Assembly (NCBI RefSeq): GCF_020080835.1
Contig: NC_058160.1
Coordinates: forward strand, 17,719,152-17,783,151
Reading direction: 5' to 3'
DNA: 64,000 nt
Source: Cotesia glomerata
Taxonomy: Eukaryota > Arthropoda > Insecta > Hymenoptera > Braconidae
Within the stretch, counting starts at the first letter, position 1; every line of letters begins with the position of its first letter. Of the stretch, positions 32,945 through 45,393 are shown one piece after another. The notes under the pieces were generated by a model, which was given only the letters and a program-made list of their open reading frames with translations, did no database searches and was not told the DNA's origin. The translations under genes were made by a program, and so were the position numbers.

Positions 32945-34131
32945 ACACACTGCACTGAAGATAAGTCTTTCAAAGTTGCTTCCTTTATCAATTGAAGTAG
33001 CCCAACAATATAGATCACTTTTTAAATATGTTCGTGTATTGATTATCGATGAAATTAGTATGATTGGAGCCGAGTTGTTGTCCCAAATAGATTCAAGGTT
33101 AAAGCAAATCACCGGTAATTTTGAAGTCCATTTTGGTGGATTAGATATAATTTTGATTGGTGATCTACGTCAACTACCGCCAGTTCGTGCTACCCCAATT
33201 TACAAACAAATAAAACGACAAATAGCAGGTTCAACACTATGGCGAGGGTTGAAATTTTTCGAACTAAACGAAGTTATGCGACAAGCTAATCAAAGTTTTG
33301 CAACAATATTAACAAAAATTGGTAATGGACAGTTGTTAGATCAGGAAGAGCTAGATTTAATTGAGTCACGGATTTACTCTGAAGAAGAAGCTGAGAGACT
33401 TTGTCCAGACGGTATACGATTGTTTTTAATAATCATTCAGTTGCTGAATACAACAATAAAATTTTGAATTCTATAGAAGAAAAAGTGAATTCAGAGGCAA
33501 CTGATATATATATTGGATGTAGAAATGTTGAACAGCAAACTTCTATGCGTCAAAAATTACATAAAATGTCAACTATTGATACAGGAGGTTTGCCATATCA
33601 AATTACATTGGTTTTGAACAAACCATACATGATAACAACTAACATCGATGTATCAGATGGATTAGCAAATGGTGCGACAGGCAAATTAATTTTCATGGAA
33701 TATAATGACAAAGGAGAGATAGGTCGTTTATGGCTAGAATTTCCAGAATCTCCAAAAATCGGAGAAAAATTGAGAAGAAAGGCAGCGGCATCAATTCAAA
33801 AAATAATCTTCATCCACTGGCAGTACCAATAGATCGCAGAACATCATCTATACCACTAGTACCTAATAAAACCGTTATTGTAAAACGTAATCATTTCCCA
33901 TTAGTCTCTGCATGTGCAATGACGATTCACAAGTCCCAGGGAGCTACTTTTGGTGAGATTGTATATGAATATGATAAATCACACGTTCAACAACTCCTGT
34001 ACGTCGCATTATCACGAGTTACATCAATAAACGGCTTATATCTCGTTTCAAAAAAAAATGATAAAAAATTTACCATGGCCGAAGAGCGTCAGTATCTACA
34101 ATTGATCTACAACATGAATTTCGAAGGCTGA
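32945..34131 (+). pseudogene. PIF1-family helicase, second Helentron, C-terminal two thirds
   Basis: The visible motifs are LIIDEISMIGAELLSQID (Walker B), LIGDLRQLPPVRATPIYK, LNEVMRQAN, TTNIDVSDGLANGATGKL, AMTIHKSQGATFGEIVYEY and LLYVALSRVTS. The Walker A segment is absent because the element is truncated. One-base frameshifts at about 33,425 (T run) and 33,800 (A run) split the frame in three. Both fall in homopolymers, so assembly error is possible. The stop after IYNMNFEG at 34,131 ends the helicase part. Confidence 0.85.
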
Positions 34132-34149
34132 ACTTGAATCGACTTGAGA

Positions 34150-34918
34150 CAATTACAAATGTTTTATATGATTTCTTAAATAAAAGAAAAGGGATGTCAC
34201 TGTTTACCTTTAACTGTCAAAGCTTACGAGCTCATGTACAAGATCTGCAACATGACAATATAGTGTCATCGTCAAATTTTTAATTCTTTCGGAGACATGG
34301 ATGAATAATGAAGATATTGTAGACATTCCAAATTTTAATATTGTTGTTAATTACAAAAGACCACGTACGAGGGCAGGCGGAGTAGCAATTTATCACAACG
34401 TAAATGATGGAGCCCGTGTTGTTACGCCACAAATGGATCTCAATGCACAACAGCTAGAATCATTGTCTGTTCAGCTTTCGAAAGTTGGAGAAATATGTGC
34501 CTGTGAGAGCAGAAATGACCAAGGAGATTTAATTTTGATCGTAGCAATTTACATCTTTCCCAACCAATCAATAAAATCAGTTATTGAATTTATACATGAA
34601 AATTTGATCAAATATACCCCAGAGGTATCGCGAATTCTCAAAAAGAATTATGATAAAATTCCGATGATTTTAAGTGGGGATTTTAACATAAATTTTGCAT
34701 CAGATACAGCGCTTCCTTTGATTGAGTTTCTCGATACAACATTTTATTTAAAAATGTGTAACAATCGCACTCAATCAACTACAAGATCAAAAACGGTAAT
34801 AGATGCAGTGTTCCAAAGATATATCAACCAAATTGAAACTAAAATATTTGTATCGTATTTTAGTTATCATAAGCCTCTTGTATCATTTGTTGAAACTGAA
34901 AATATGGAACTTGAGTAA
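34150..34918 (+). pseudogene. AP-endonuclease-like domain, second Helentron
   Basis: FTFNCQSLRAHVQDLQ precedes a frameshift in a T run near 34,278. The remaining frame then has SETWMNNEDIVDIPNF, RAGGVAIYHNV, LIVAIYIFPNQS, MILSGDFNINFASDTA, TVIDAVFQRYI and VSYFSYHKPLVSF. These are the Asn, Glu, Asp/Asn and His motifs of EEP nucleases in the right order, so the domain is nearly complete. It is expected to cleave target DNA or flap intermediates during Helentron insertion, although its role has not been settled. Confidence 0.82.
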
Positions 34919-35099
34919 TAGATTATGTAACATATGTTAAATAAAATATAAAATATCTTTTAAAATTAATCAAAATACTTTCATTTTTGAACAATTAAAC
35001 TTTGTAATTATCCTACCCTTGTTATAAATATTCATCTCATTCTTTTGTCGATTCACTGAAGTTTCACTTCTATCGTGTGTGAATCGCACACACACCTTT

Positions 35100-35752
35100 T
35101 TTTTTTTTTTTTGAGATTATTTCTTTTAATGACTTAATATTCGTATTAATGACAGCAAACGAAAGCGTCGTTCGTGGTTATTTTAATAAACACATTTTAG
35201 TATTTAAGAAAATTTCATTAAATACTTATGAAATTTTATTAAATACTAATATAATTTTATTAATATTAACTAAATTTTTTTTCAAGTCCAAATAAACTGT
35301 TTTATTACTATTGAATAAAATTCTCTCTCAGTGTAGAACCATATGTTAATAGAGCGAAAAAAAATACATAGCCGTTCCAAATAAATCACTCTAATATATA
35401 ATTAATTATTAATAATTAATAAATTAGGTATAGAACTCCGTTAACTATAAGGATAAATCATGTATAAAATTTGAATTACTTGAAGTAGCTCGAAAGATAC
35501 TCTCAAGTTAAGATGAATCATTTGGTCAAGAGGTAAAGTGTCAGTCTGAAGAGCGCGAGGTGTATGGTTCGAATCCCCGTCGGCACCGATTTTTTTTTTT
35601 TATGGACTTGATCGAGTCAGACATGAACAGATCTGATCAGACCTGAACATGCCTGGCCAGGTCTGATCAGACCCGGTCATTTTTCATACCTGATCAGACC
35701 TGAAGACTCATGCCTGTTCATGTCTGATCAGATCTGATCATTTTTTCCCGGG
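35100..35752. mobile_element. CCCGGG element, truncated right-arm copy
   Basis: Only one end (CCCGGG at 35,747-35,752), its TGATCAGATCTG array, the tRNA-like sequence (35,519-35,590) and about 235 bp of the nested MITE remain, because the inverted arm ends inside the MITE. Confidence 0.8.
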
Positions 35753-37564
35753 AATGTCTCGAGCTTCTGATTCGTCATCTATTAGCTCACCTTCATGACA
35801 TAATTGTCGGCATATATCAATTGTCTTTTGAATATCAATATTTGACTCAAATTCTTTTCGTTTTTGTGAATTTTCGGTTTCGTGTTCATCATATATAGTT
35901 GTGAATTTCATATCTGCTAATATTACTGTGTCTTCATTTCTAAATGGTATATGTAAGGTCACCATTTCTCTTCTGTACTCCTTGTAATCCTGAGTCATGT
36001 CATAATTTCTATAACGAATAACTTGAGGCTGCTTCTTTCTGATGTAATCTCCCTTTCTGTTTTTAGTATAGTTTGAAACAAATTGGGCTAAAGAAATTCC
36101 TTTCAATTCTTCTGGCCGTTTTTGATACTTGTCATGCCAATCTTCCTTCCAAATGTCAGTAGAGTCGTCATCAAGTTCATCAATTTGTTTTTGTGTTTTT
36201 CTTATCCTCTGTCGTTCAATAGGCCAACAAGTGTTAATATACTGAACCGCTACTGACGATTTAGACATTGGTAACCTTAAAAGATACCAAGCAGCTTCTT
36301 GACTACTCATCTCAATAGTATTCAGCATGTCAACGCTCATTTTACGAGTTATTTCAACAATATCGAATTCTGGATTCTCATTCATAACTTCTATTATTTT
36401 GCGTTGTAAATTGCTAATGCCTCTGTTGGTTTTATTGACATATTTGACGACATATGCCGCGCAAGAATATTCTTCAGTAATTATCTGAAAATCCATATTT
36501 GACTTTAAGACATTAAAAACAAATGGATTGAAAGTATTGTGCCATTTTTCGGACGGATGTCGTTTATAGAATATTCTTGGTCTACTAATACCTGATCTTA
36601 GTATATCTTTGTATTCTTCATCTGATCTGATATTATTACTTTAATAATAATCATCAATACTGTCATAGTCATTACTTTCTAAGTTAATTCTAATTTCATT
36701 ATATCTTTTCAAGTGTTCTTTGTAAAGTGGATTCGTTTTTTCCATCGGTATTAAAATCATTGTAGATTTACAAGGCATGAATGGTGCTTCAAATCGGCAC
36801 TTTTGCACAGAATTAGAGCCAATTTTTTTGTAGCACGTGAAGGTATGCTTATGCGTAAGTAATTTTATGTTTCCCGATGCTTCCGACGTTGATACTGATA
36901 CTAAACTGTTAATCATTTCTATTGCTTGTTTTTGCTCTTCTCCAAGAATATCTGTGGGAGCATTATCCAGCCATAAAAGAATATGCGCATGTGGACTTCC
37001 TCGATGTTGAAATTCAATCCTCAAGAAGTAGTTAATAACTCTAAACTTACCAAAAGGACTGAACTTCTTTGATTGTAAAATTGTCATTATTACATTAACT
37101 AACTTGTTAAAATAAATAGCACATGTTACAGCATCGTTGTTAATTAATGAACTTTTTTGGATAAAACTTAGTTCCGATGCGATAAAATTTTGCATATCTT
37201 CTTTTTCTTCAGCTAATTTATGTAACAATGTTAATAAATCCGGCCATCCTATTTCATTTGCGCTTAGTGTCATGAATGTAGTTGGCTTCCCTAGCTGCCG
37301 AATCATTGCGAATAAATCTTTTTTTCTTGCAGGCCAATACCAAACTGAATTCGGGATTGACCGTAGAAAAGCTAAATTAGACTCTATGCAGCTATGAATA
37401 TACTCTTCGGATTGAACTTGTTTCTTAGTTATATTGGTATCTGTACCAACATGTCTAAACGCGATCGTTAAACAGTCACGAACTCGCAGTCTCATTATTT
37501 TTACAGCTATATATAACAAATGATAGGGATTGACTCCTCGCCGATCCTTACGTCCGCAGTTCAC
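35753..37564 (-). pseudogene. Helentron HUH Rep domain, right-arm copy
   Basis: It has the same domain and motifs as 9,505-11,316: HRGSPHAHILLWL (HUH) and CAAYVVKYVNK (motif 3). The same TAA interrupts it at 36,641-36,643. A short patch differs from the left arm (HETENSQKRKEF against HENEILEKRKEF), a cluster of changes that looks like an older allele or gene conversion edge. The frameshift before Rep is shared. Confidence 0.83.
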
Positions 37565-37889
37565 TAGATGCCATCATAAAAGGTGTAGCTTTGACTGCAT
37601 CCCTAAATTTTCTAAAGTGTCCCATATAAATACTCGGAAATGATAGCTCTTCAGCATGCTCATCGAATAATAAACTTTGTGGGATATTGTGTTGCCCTGG
37701 CGCTAATCTTAAATATTTTTCTTCATTCCATACCAAAGTTTGTTGTTGAGCAGTTAGGCTTTCTTCAATATCGATGTTTTCACTAAATTCGTCAATGTTC
37801 TGCTGTGTAATCAGTGGTGTTTCTTGATTAAAAAATGATTCATCAGTCTAATTGATCCGATGCTAATTAGGCCATAAACAAAACTACTT

Positions 37890-38325
37890 TTATGAATCAT
37901 TTTTTTTTTTAATATGTACATAAATGCAATGTTCATCATTGACATCTCTTGGAAGTAATCGTACCATTGTATCAACAGAAACAGGAACATTGATAATTTG
38001 TCCGTATATGCCGAATTGTCCTTGAACGTGCCTTAATCTTCTTATTTGCATAAAAGGAATTCGAGGAGAAATAAGCCTTTCAGTGATGAAATCCATTTTT
38101 GGTAAATGTTGTGGTATTTTTGGATAGTGAAATCCATTATAAACAGAAAAATTAGGAATGCTATTTTTATCTATTGCTGATTTACAAGTAGAGCAAATTT
38201 TGAGTGCATCCACATTTTGCCCGTTAGTTATTGTGTTAATAATATTTCCAGATGCAGATGGTTTCTTTAAATCTTTTTCAAACCAAAGTCGATCGCAGAT
38301 TGAGCAAGCATGTCCAAATTAATTA
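37890..38325 (-). CDS. Helentron pre-Rep zinc-finger-like segment, right-arm copy
   Basis: The frame is open from CSTCKSAIDKN through GFHYPKIPQHLPKMDFITER, ISPRIPFMQIRRLRHVQGQ and GQFGIYGQIINVPVSVDTM to VHIKKK, where the left arm has a one-base insertion. The CSICDRLWF start lies upstream near 38,310 in the same block. It shows that the left-arm frameshift arose after the arms separated, or is a consensus error. Confidence 0.7.
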
Positions 38326-38394
38326 TTTTTAAAGTTATCGTTAAAATATTCATGAGCTGATTTATGGTATCTAAATTGACTGTAGTTATTCGGA

Positions 38395-39460
38395 ATCCGA
38401 ACAAAAACAGTTTCACTGTAAAAAAAAGTCGCGCCAAGTCCACGTTCATAAGACTATTAGGAAAAAAAAATTTTTTTTTTTCTTTACAAAAAGATACAAA
38501 ATAAAAAAATTAAAAAATCCAAGTAACCGATATGATTGTTAATGATTTTCGGAAATTAAAAAAAAAATTTATTGTAAATTTAAAAATAAAAAAAAAATTT
38601 TAGAACGTATTTAGTGTGCGTGGTTGCAAAATATTTTACTTTTAATGAAATTCGTAAAATCTATTTATTAGGACTTTAAAAAAATTGAAATACACAATGA
38701 CGCACACCAAGTACGTTCTAAATTTTTTTTTTTAATTTTTAAATTTACAATAAAATTTTTTTTAATTTCCGAAAATCATAAACAATCATATCGGTTACTT
38801 GGATTTTTTAATTTTTTTATTTTGTATCTTTTTGTAAAGAAAAATTTTTTTTCCTAATAGTCTTATGAACTTGGACTTGGCGCGACTTTTTTACAGTGAA
38901 ACTGTTTTTGTTCGGATTTTAGTATTTTTTGTAATTATAATGAAAATTTACAATTGATAACAACTTAAATCTCGTGTTGACTGCATTTTTTACTGCAAAC
39001 TATCCCCTTGAAGCTACAGTTTATGTAGATGTAATTCCAGTGCACCCTGGCGGCCATAGATGCAAGCTATGAATCACTTTTTTTTACTGTAGTTGCGTGT
39101 CTATAGGAAGGATTACTACACATATTCATTTTATCTAGTCTGTGGCGGTCACCATTCCCCATCGAAAAAAAGTCAGGATCAAAATTTCTGGGCTTACTAT
39201 AGTTTGTGCTGATAAAATCTAATAATTTTAAGTGAATTAAGTGTTATAATTGATTATAATTAATTAATATCAGTAAAATAAAGTATAAATTACTTTTATA
39301 ATATATCATTTTGGAAAAAGGAGAACCATATAATTAAATAAAATTTTGCATTCTCGAAATACCGTTCTGCTTACAGTAAACACAGTCGGTAGTCTGGCGC
39401 TCCGTTTACAACGGGATTTTTGAACGGAACTTGGCGCCAGATTCTACCGAATCTGTGGAT
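38395..39460. mobile_element. foldback element, ATCC family (right-arm copy of copy 1)
   Basis: Ends are ATCCGAACAAAAACAGTTTC and the complement of ATCCACAGATTCGG. The inner tip is complete here (GTTTTTGTTCGGATTCCGAA on the minus strand), whereas the left arm reads GTTCAGATTCATC at the same place. Confidence 0.72.
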
Positions 39461-39990
39461 TTCTGTAGTATTTGGACTTGATTGACTTCGTCCAATTTGC
39501 TGAGATACTTCAACTACTACATGCTGCATTTCTTCTAAACCAGCTACATTTCGAGAATTTGTACTTATTTCATCTATTATTGGATCGTTAATTATTTCTG
39601 TAAATTCGATATTTGGAGAAGTAGATAATTCTGTAATCACATCTGCATTTTGTAGACGCCTCCTTCTTTCCGCTTCACGTTGTTTCAATTTATCTCTGTT
39701 CTGCTCCCTGTATCTTTGTTGACGTTCTCTTTTTTTTTGGAGAGCATTTAGTTCATTACCTTGATCATTTCTTTGAATGGATGATGGTTGTATTTTTTCC
39801 GAACCAGATGAACTTTGAGCAGTAATTATTTCTTCATTATTCAGTTCTATTCTATTCGTATTTGAAGAGGTAGATGGTCCGGCAATACTTTGTGAATATT
39901 GTATGCGTTCTCTTCTTTCCGCTTCACGCTGCTTCAATTTGTCTCTGTTCTGCTCCCTGTATCGTTTTTGACGTTCTTTTTTATTATTAT
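39461..39990 (-). CDS. Helentron basic N-terminal segment, right-arm copy
   Basis: Identical in layout to 7,108-7,637: two KERQ-type charged repeats (REQNRDKLKQREAERR) separated by Ser-rich linkers, then the foldback insertion. No difference that affects the frame was noticed. Confidence 0.6.
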
Positions 39991-41816
39991 TTACTTTAAA
40001 AAAAATATATAAGTGTTAAAAGAAGCTTAAATAAAAATTAGTTTATTCTGGTACTATTCGATTAATAAAATCTTACATAACATTAATAGTATGTCTTGTG
40101 TTTAACTGATCTTGGTGATGTCCAGTTTCAATAATAATATTTTGTGACCCCTGTGATGATTGTTGGGTTCTGAAATATTTATAAAAAATATGTTATTAAA
40201 ATATACAGAAAAATTTAAATTGGCTTCAATATATTAGTAAACTCAAGAATTTTAGCTAGTTATTTCAATATATTACTAAAGATCGTAAATTATAAATATC
40301 AATAATGAATGTTTCACTATAAATTCCACTATGATTAGAAAAATTAATTAATTTTTTAATGTTCATATTAATAACAAATAAGAAAAACATTCGTGCGCTG
40401 CACGCCATCAGCTGATTTTGAAATACAATTCTGTCAGTCTTAATAAATTTATTCTCTAAGTAATTGTTTTAATGCATTAATTTCAATAAGAATGAAATTA
40501 AAATTAATAATTAATTTAAAAACATTATATGCAATGAAATTTATGTGAATTTTAATCTACCAAGAGAGTAGATTTTACATTTACTGGCGCTCAAAACACA
40601 CCAAATATACGTGTGCTTAATGCACAGATAAATGCATACTTTAATTATAAAAATATAATTAACTTACTGAAGACTTGATAGTGTGTCATAGTGTGATTTT
40701 GCTTTCTTTGCAGGAGGCTGATCACTTTCACTCTCTAAATTATCACGGTCAGACATTTTATTATCAGAAAAATAATTTGTTTTCAAGTAAAACACAGGTT
40801 ATGTGTACTGTAGTAAACAACACTGTATACACTACGGAGTATACACTATAGGTATCCGAGCTCAGTGTAGCGAGAGAGATAGCTTAACGCCGGATCGAGT
40901 GGGAGAGAATCGCACAGTCGATTGCGCATGGCGACGCGTCGCCATACCGTACACACTACTGCATATAGACTGTATATATATATACCATCATATAGCGTGG
41001 CGACGCGTCGCCACGGCATGCGTCGCCATGCCAGAAATCGGTTTTACGTGCGGCTATAGATGTTTCACATAGAAAAAAAAAAAAAAAAAAAACAAAAAAA
41101 GTCATTAATACAAATTCAACAAACAAAAACTTTAAAAATTTACAAATAAACTTTAAAATAATGATTGAAAAAAAAAAAAATCTAAAAAATGTTGTAAAGG
41201 AAAGATTTTTAATTTATAAAAATGTATTTTTCAATACAAAAATTTCTGCGAAATGTAATAATTTCGAAATTTTTAAAAAAGTTTCTGCAGAAAGTAGACT
41301 TTACTTACACAATGATTTATATATTAATTTATGTTATTCCATTCAGTGATATTAGTTTTATTATTGATTTCTGTCCAACTGTAATAAAAAAAAATTGAGA
41401 TTTAGCGTTTAGACGTCCGATCGTGGTCGTGTGTGATTACGCATTTTACAGATGATTAAAAAATTAAATAGACAAAGAAAAATCTATGACTGCTAAAATC
41501 AACGGTGACGGATAAATAATAACTTGGACAGACTTCCTCAGAATTTTTTTTCATTGTTAAAAAAATAAATTCTCATTATGTATCATCATATATACTAAAA
41601 AAAAAAAAAAAAAAAAAAAAAAACATTTCATTCGAGATGACCGTGAACGTTTTTAGCCTATTAAATAATTAATTTACCAAAATTGGTTACTTCAATCGGA
41701 ATAATAAGTTAACAAACTGCTTATTCGACATTCTCATAAAGCTTACGGAATACTTTACCGGTTAATAAAATTTATGGATTACGGAAAACCGTTAATTTTT
41801 TTCGTTTTTTTTTTTT

Positions 41817-43447
41817 ATGTGAAACATCTATAGACTCACTTGTAAACCGAATTGTTGGCGTGGCGACGCTTGCCGTGGCGACGGGTCGCCACGCTATACT
41901 AAGGTATACATATATATATTTTATGTGTAGTAGAGTGTACGGTGTGGCGACGGGTCGCCACGCTATACTGAGGTATACATATATGTATATATATATACAT
42001 TTTATATGTAGTAGAGTGTACGGTGTGGCTTCTCACTCAGTTCGACGTTGTTGTTTACTACGGTACACATAACCTGCGTTTTATTTAATTTTGATGTGAA
42101 ACATTTTTATTTTAATTTTTGACAATAAAATATGTGTGATAGTGATAACTCAGAAGATCAAAGTGATCAACCTTGTGCAAAGAAAGTGAAACTACACTAT
42201 GGCATACTACCAAGTCATCAGTAAGTAGATCGTATTTTTCAAGTGTCCATAAATGTAATTATTATATTTTTATATTTAATTAATTATATTCATATTAATC
42301 ATATTAGTAATTGTATAAATTATATTAAGATTAATAATTATATAAATTATATTAATATTATCTTCAATTAATTATTTTTTTATTATTCATGAAGGAATTA
42401 ATATGGAAAAATTTATTAATAAAATTTATATTTGCAAATCTTTAGTCATGTATTGCAATAATTAACTAAGATTTGAGTTCATGAGTATATTGAAGCCACA
42501 CTCAAAATTTTTTTCTTTTTCTTGTGTATTTTAATATCATATTTTTTAATATTTCAGTTCCCAACAATCATCACAGGGATCACAAAATATTATTATTGAA
42601 ACTGGACGCCACCCTGATCAGTTAAACACAAGGCATACTATCAATGTTGTGTAAGACTTTATTAATCGAATAGTACCAGACTATTTTAATTTTTATCTTA
42701 GATCTGGCCGCTGGAGTGGCCATTTACAAAAACAACAACACTTCACATGTTACTACACTCAACATGGATCTAGCAGTTCAAAATGCTACAGAAGTTCATG
42801 TTTCCGAAACATCTATTGATGATATGTGTGCTTCACATGTTAAACTATAAGACGGAAGTGAATTAATTATGATTGTAGTATACATTTCACCTAATAACAA
42901 AATGGATCATATAATTTCATTTTTATATGAAAGGTTATTTCCTTATAGTCAAAGAGGTTCAATAATTTTTAAAACGAATAAACATAAACTACCATTAATT
43001 TTAGCTGGAGATTTTAATGTAAATTTTGCAAGAGCTGAATCAATGCCATTACAATCCAAGAGAATCTACTACCAAATATGGAACAACAATAGATGCTGTA
43101 TTTGTGAGATATCTTGATAATGTTTCATCCAATACTTTTGTAACGTACTTTAGTTATCATCGACCAATCGTCACAGTAATACCGGCAGAGGAAACATCGA
43201 ATATAACTATTACTGAAGTCACAGATGAAAATATTTAAATTGTGGCCACTTGATATTAATATCGAATTTTTATATCACATGTAAATAAATGTTTATTAAA
43301 TAAAGTTACCATTTTCTGTAAGAAATTCGTAATACTTTATTTTTTCATTAGGCTATATTTAATTCCTGTAATAATATTATCTTTTATGCATATTACTTGT
43401 ACACACACGATGTTTCACATCTGCCAGGCATCCCATGACGGCTCACA
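41817..43447 (+). mobile_element. short internally deleted Helentron (right-arm copy)
   Basis: It mirrors 3,681-5,313. Exon 1 (42,132-42,220) begins MCDSDNSEDQSDQPCAKK and is open to CATCA|GTAAGT. Exon 2 (42,558-42,650) ends at GTAAGA. The next TTAG acceptor (42,701) leads into a nuclease fragment that is not in frame. So Rep and helicase were lost by a deletion from intron 2 into the nuclease domain. Two GTGGCGACGGGTCGCCAC near-palindromes are at 41,875-41,892 and 41,944-41,961. Confidence 0.75.
42704..43237 (+). pseudogene. Helentron endonuclease fragment, right-arm copy
   Basis: GVAIYKNNNTSHVTTLN, then a stop after VKL, then MIVVYISPNNKMDHI and LILAGDFNVNFARAES. A frameshift precedes TTIDAVFVRYLDN and TYFSYHRPIVTV. 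It is a mirror of 3,889-4,430 with the same breaks. Confidence 0.75.
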
Positions 43448-43846
43448 TTTTTTTAATTTTAGACGTGATAATGTCTTCTAAATCGATGAACACCGGCTGC
43501 ACGCGCGAAAAAGTGTCATGTTCCGCCCGAAGCAGAGCGTGCTAGCGAGAATGCGGAACAAGCGATTGAGAGGCCCAAGCGTTGGCTTGTGAAACATTTA
43601 TCTCTCTTTTCGCGTGATGTCAGAGCTAGCAGTTTGAATAAATTAATAAAATAATTAATATCAATCATAAATAATAATAATTATAACAATTATTAAATTA
43701 TTATATCAATTTTTAGTTAACAATATATCGATAAGTTCTTTTTTTTTGTTAAAATAATTTTTAAATATTTAAAATTTTTTAATTTTTAAATACGAAATAA
43801 TGATATTTCAGTGATAAAAATTCAATTCAATTCATAAAAGAATGCA

Positions 43847-44354
43847 ATTTTTCATCAATATTTCTTGATGACGTTATCACGTAAAACCATCATCCGTAAA
43901 CCAGCTTTACAGACGGCTTTACTTCTAAAACATTTTGCCTAAAAGTCCCGAAAAGTTGAACCTAAAAGCATAAAAATATATACATATTTTTATTAATTCC
44001 TCTCTACGAAAATTTTTAACGTAAACACGGCCTGCTAAAAATAATCAGAAAATTTAGAAATTTTTTATATTTATTTTTTTTTCTCTACCAACAGTTTTTG
44101 ATTCCTTAATTTTTGGGAAAAGTGTCTTTTCAAGAGAATGCAATTAATGTAATTAATGTTTTTGAGTTTAAACAGCTCAAAAATATATTGAAACTCATAT
44201 TTCTGAACTTGAAGAAATTAATTTATCACTTGCAATCATTATCATTGTAATAATTTTAATTATGACACTTTTCGTATGCGCAAAGAAACATTTTGTTTTT
44301 AATAGCAATGGCGCATAACGCATGCGCATTTAACCTCTAGTTAGTAGAAAGAGT
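43847..44354. other. unique AT-rich DNA outside the right arm
   Basis: No ORF or repeat structure recognised. This is the first sequence without a counterpart in the left arm and is therefore the true flank of the duplication on this side. Confidence 0.5.
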
Positions 44355-44361
44355 ATAAAAG

Positions 44362-45069
44362 ATCCGAACAAAAACAGTTTCACTGTAAAAAAATCGCGCC
44401 AAGTCCACGTTCATAAGACTATTAAGAAAAAAAAAATTTTTTTTTTTTCTTTACAAAAAGATATAAAATAGAAAAATTAAAAAATCCAAGTAACCGATAT
44501 GATTGTATATGATTTTCGGAAATTAAAAAAAATTTTGTTGTAAATTTAAAAATTAAGAAAAAGATTTTGGAACGTACTTGGTGTGCGTCATTGTGTATTT
44601 CAATTTTTTTAAAGTCCTAGTAAATAGATTTTACGAATTTCATGAAAAGTAAAATATTTTGGAACGTATTTAGTGTGCGTGGTTGCAAAATATTTTACTA
44701 TGTAGTTTCCCATCTATTGGAGGATTACCATGCATTGTCGAATTACTTAGTCTGTGGCATGTCACTTTTTACATCGAAAAAAAGTCAGGATCGAAATTTT
44801 TGATCTTGCTATAGTTTGTGCTGATAAAATTTAATAATTTCAAGTAGATTAATTGTTATAATTGAATATAATTAATTGATATCAGTAAAATAAAGTATGA
44901 ATTACTGTTATAATATAAAATTTAGGAACAAGAAGTACCGTAGAATTAAATAAAATTTTGCAACCTCGAAATACCGTTCTGCTTACAGTAAACACACTCG
45001 GTAGTCTGGCGCTCCGTTTATAACGGATTTGAACGGAACTTGGCGCCAGATTCTACCGAATCTGTGGAT
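44362..45069. mobile_element. foldback element, ATCC family (copy 3) with 7-bp TSD
   Basis: It begins ATCCGAACAAAAACAGTTTC and ends ATTCTACCGAATCTGTGGAT, flanked by ATAAAAG at 44,355-44,361 and 45,070-45,076. An internal deletion near 44,700 removed about a third of the element compared with copy 1. This copy best defines the family's ends. Confidence 0.78.
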
Positions 45070-45305
45070 ATAAAAGCAGAAAAAGAAGTGCGCTTATAGA
45101 AAGAATAGTTTGCTATGTTGGATGTAGGCGTGTGTAAGCAGTAGACACGTGGATAATAGTCATCATTAAATTATTCTATCCAGATGAATCCAAAAAAAAG
45201 TTATTATTTTCAAATGGGGTCAACGCATGCTGGGCCATGTTAATTTTTTTTTTAATCTAATTCATCCATATATTTTTTAAATCGTTCGTTTTTTAATGTA
45301 CTTTA

Positions 45306-45308
<3 letters not shown>

Positions 45309-45390
<82 letters not shown>
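45309..45390. repeat. (TA)n microsatellite, left flank of hAT-like element
   Basis: About 40 TA units run directly up to the TAGGGTGTGCC tip. A similar tract resumes at 52,981, so the transposon entered one (TA)n tract. Confidence 0.95.

Positions 45391-45393
<3 letters not shown>

Larger units (their letters stand above)
32935..35096 (+). mobile_element. second Helentron, 5'-truncated
   Basis: Helicase from motif II onward, the endonuclease domain and the 3' terminus remain; everything before VHTALKISLSKLLPL is missing. The 3' terminus has GAAGTTTCACTTC, then GTGTGTGAATCGCACACAC and a T tract. The fold matches the other Helentron ends although the bases differ. Its protein is clearly diverged from the long Helentron, so it belongs to a separate lineage. 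It ends directly at the inner border of the right inverted arm. Confidence 0.8.
35753..41072 (-). mobile_element. long Helentron, 5' half (right-arm copy)
   Basis: It mirrors 6,026-11,316. The 5' end (minus) is at 41,072. It holds the palindromes near 40,930-41,020, the small exons, the basic N-terminal segment, the foldback insertion and Rep. Helicase and nuclease are absent because the arm ends in the CCCGGG element. Confidence 0.85.
35099..43846. repeat. right arm of the 8.7-kb inverted duplication
   Basis: Reverse-complement counterpart of 3,281-11,966. The inner border is a T run shared with the 3' end of the second Helentron. The outer border at 43,846 corresponds to the base next to the N gap, so the true outer limit on the left side is unknown. 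Confidence 0.9.

Noticed and set aside
35519..35590. Functional tRNA gene
   Set aside because: A and B boxes are good, but no 5' acceptor strand pairs with the 3' part and the T stem is weak. It is a tRNA-derived relic.
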